64,000 nucleotides of DNA from Rhizobiales bacterium 62-17 (lineage in GTDB: Bacteria; Pseudomonadota; Alphaproteobacteria; Rhizobiales; Beijerinckiaceae). The DNA is taken from the NCBI GenBank assembly GCA_001898965.1, contig MKVW01000009.1, positions 1,086,964-1,150,963 of the forward strand. The letters are read 5' to 3'. This document shows, in pieces, positions 63,281 through 64,000 of this stretch (within the stretch, counting starts at the first letter, position 1; each line of letters opens with the position of its first letter). The notes below the pieces were generated by a model. It had not been told where the DNA came from, did not search any database, and saw only the letters and a list, made by a program, of their open reading frames with translations. Both the position numbers and the translations under genes were made by a program.

Positions 63281-64000
63281 ATGAGCGAAGCTCGCGCGCC
63301 CTTCCGCGCCGATCATGTTGGCAGCCTGCTACGTCCCGCCGAACTGCGCGCCGCGCGCGAACTGGCGATCGTCGGCCAGCGCACCTATGAGAGCCTGCGC
63401 GATCTTGAGGACGAGAACATCCGCAAGGCGGTGAAGCTGCAGGAGGAGGCTGGCCTCCATGCGATTACCGACGGCGAATTCCGCCGCACCTCGTTTCATT
63501 TCGACTTCCTTGGCAAGCTCGATGGCGTCGAAGCCAAGATCGCCGACCGGCCACAAGACCCCAATGCGCCGAAAGTGTTTCGACCGCCGCAGCTCGCCAT
63601 CACCGGCAAGGTGCGCCATGCCAAGCCGATCGAGCTTGAAGGATTCAAATTCCTGAAATCGGCGACCAAGCGCACGCCGAAGATCACCATGCCCTCGCCG
63701 ACCATGTGCCTGCGCGGTGGCCGTGCCGCGATCAGCCAGGAGGCCTATCCCGATCTCGATCTTTATCTCGAAGACGTGGCCAAGGCCTATGGCGCCGAAC
63801 TCAAGCAGCTCGCTGATGCCGGCTGCACCTATGTGCAGTTCGACGACACCAATTTCGCTTATCTCTGCGATGAAGGTATGCGCGCCGACATGAAGGCCAA
63901 GGGCGACGAGCCGGCCGATGTGCTCAACCGCTATATCAAGCTGTTCAACATGGTGCTGGCGCAGAAGCCCGCGGGCATGACCTTCTGCACCCATATCTGC
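63281..64000 (+). CDS. Cobalamin-independent methionine synthase II-like methyltransferase, 3' end outside window
   Basis: 240 codons are visible before the right edge, with no stop. The protein starts MSEARAPFRADHVGSLLRPAEL, followed by ITDGEFRRTSFHFDFL and GCTYVQFDDTNFAYL, the MetE C-terminal-domain pattern. Members of this group are about 370 residues, much shorter than full MetE, and transfer methyl groups or act on related substrates; the methyl donor is often uncertain. AGGGAG lies nine bases before the ATG. About 218 bases of gene-free DNA precede it, in which I recognised no riboswitch. Confidence 0.85.
   Translation, partial: MSEARAPFRADHVGSLLRPAELRAARELAIVGQRTYESLRDLEDENIRKAVKLQEEAGLHAITDGEFRRTSFHFDFLGKLDGVEAKIADRPQDPNAPKVFRPPQLAITGKVRHAKPIELEGFKFLKSATKRTPKITMPSPTMCLRGGRAAISQEAYPDLDLYLEDVAKAYGAELKQLADAGCTYVQFDDTNFAYLCDEGMRADMKAKGDEPADVLNRYIKLFNMVLAQKPAGMTFCTHIC

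Overview
The window is GC-rich, densely coded chromosomal DNA from an alphaproteobacterium, most likely of the order Hyphomicrobiales (Rhizobiales). This rests on gene content and order: ahcY, a DivL-type pseudo-kinase, a TsaE-kinase fusion, a MurU-type nucleotidyltransferase, addB, addA and trxA in a row; accD and folC behind trpA; a PodJ-like polarity protein; a TIGR02186 protein behind a TauE/SafE permease; a DUF6460 protein; and intergenic repeats of a rhizobial style. I see no rRNA, tRNA, CRISPR array, transposase or phage gene. The species cannot be named from sequence alone.

Layout. 1-7.6 kb is a mixed metabolic block: a partial DUF1428 gene, two divergent M20-family hydrolases, an LssY C-terminal-domain protein, an L,D-transpeptidase, purU and glpD. 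7.6-12.9 kb holds a two-gene RND efflux operon (adaptor and one permease) with operator-like inverted repeats upstream, then a small secreted glycine-rich protein. 13.0-26.6 kb is the conserved ahcY-divL-tsaE/amgK-murU-addB-addA-trxA block, joining the methyl cycle, cell-cycle signalling, tRNA t6A modification, cell-wall recycling, double-strand-break repair and redox. 26.6-37.0 kb, on the minus strand, carries ppa, folC, accD, trpA, then trpB and trpF. The trp genes are split between trpA and trpB by about 4.6 kb holding a molybdenum hydroxylase (L-S-M subunit order) and a LysE-type exporter. 37.1-42.5 kb is a beta-oxidation operon (acyl-CoA dehydrogenase, thiolase, FadB/FadJ-type enzyme), with a promoter and palindrome ahead of it. 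42.7-50.3 kb holds a solitary TctC-type binding protein, the 1498-residue PodJ-like protein, a TauE/SafE permease and a TIGR02186 protein. 50.3-57.9 kb is a four-component ligase-associated DNA damage response module (PdeM phosphoesterase, Lhr-type helicase, MBL exonuclease, ATP-dependent ligase), split into two divergent arms around a TPR-methyltransferase and an unknown 92-residue protein. 57.9-64 kb holds an HxlR regulator with its divergent pair (small YCII/EthD-like protein and an isochorismatase-fold protein lacking the cysteine), an SSS-like membrane protein divergent from an orphan LuxR-type response regulator, two small envelope proteins and a partial MetE-C-like methyltransferase.

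Points most worth following: tyrosine at the phospho-acceptor position of the DivL-like kinase; a perfect palindrome ahead of ahcY that looks like an SAH-responsive operator; the interrupted trp operon with structured DNA at both junctions; AccD without zinc-finger cysteines; an isochorismatase homologue with Gly for Cys; seven tandem pentapeptides in the PodJ-like protein with a near-consensus CtrA box upstream; and the split DNA-ligase module with its two unexplained neighbours. No clearly new multi-gene system was proven. The DNA-ligase module with its TPR-methyltransferase and small protein is the best candidate.
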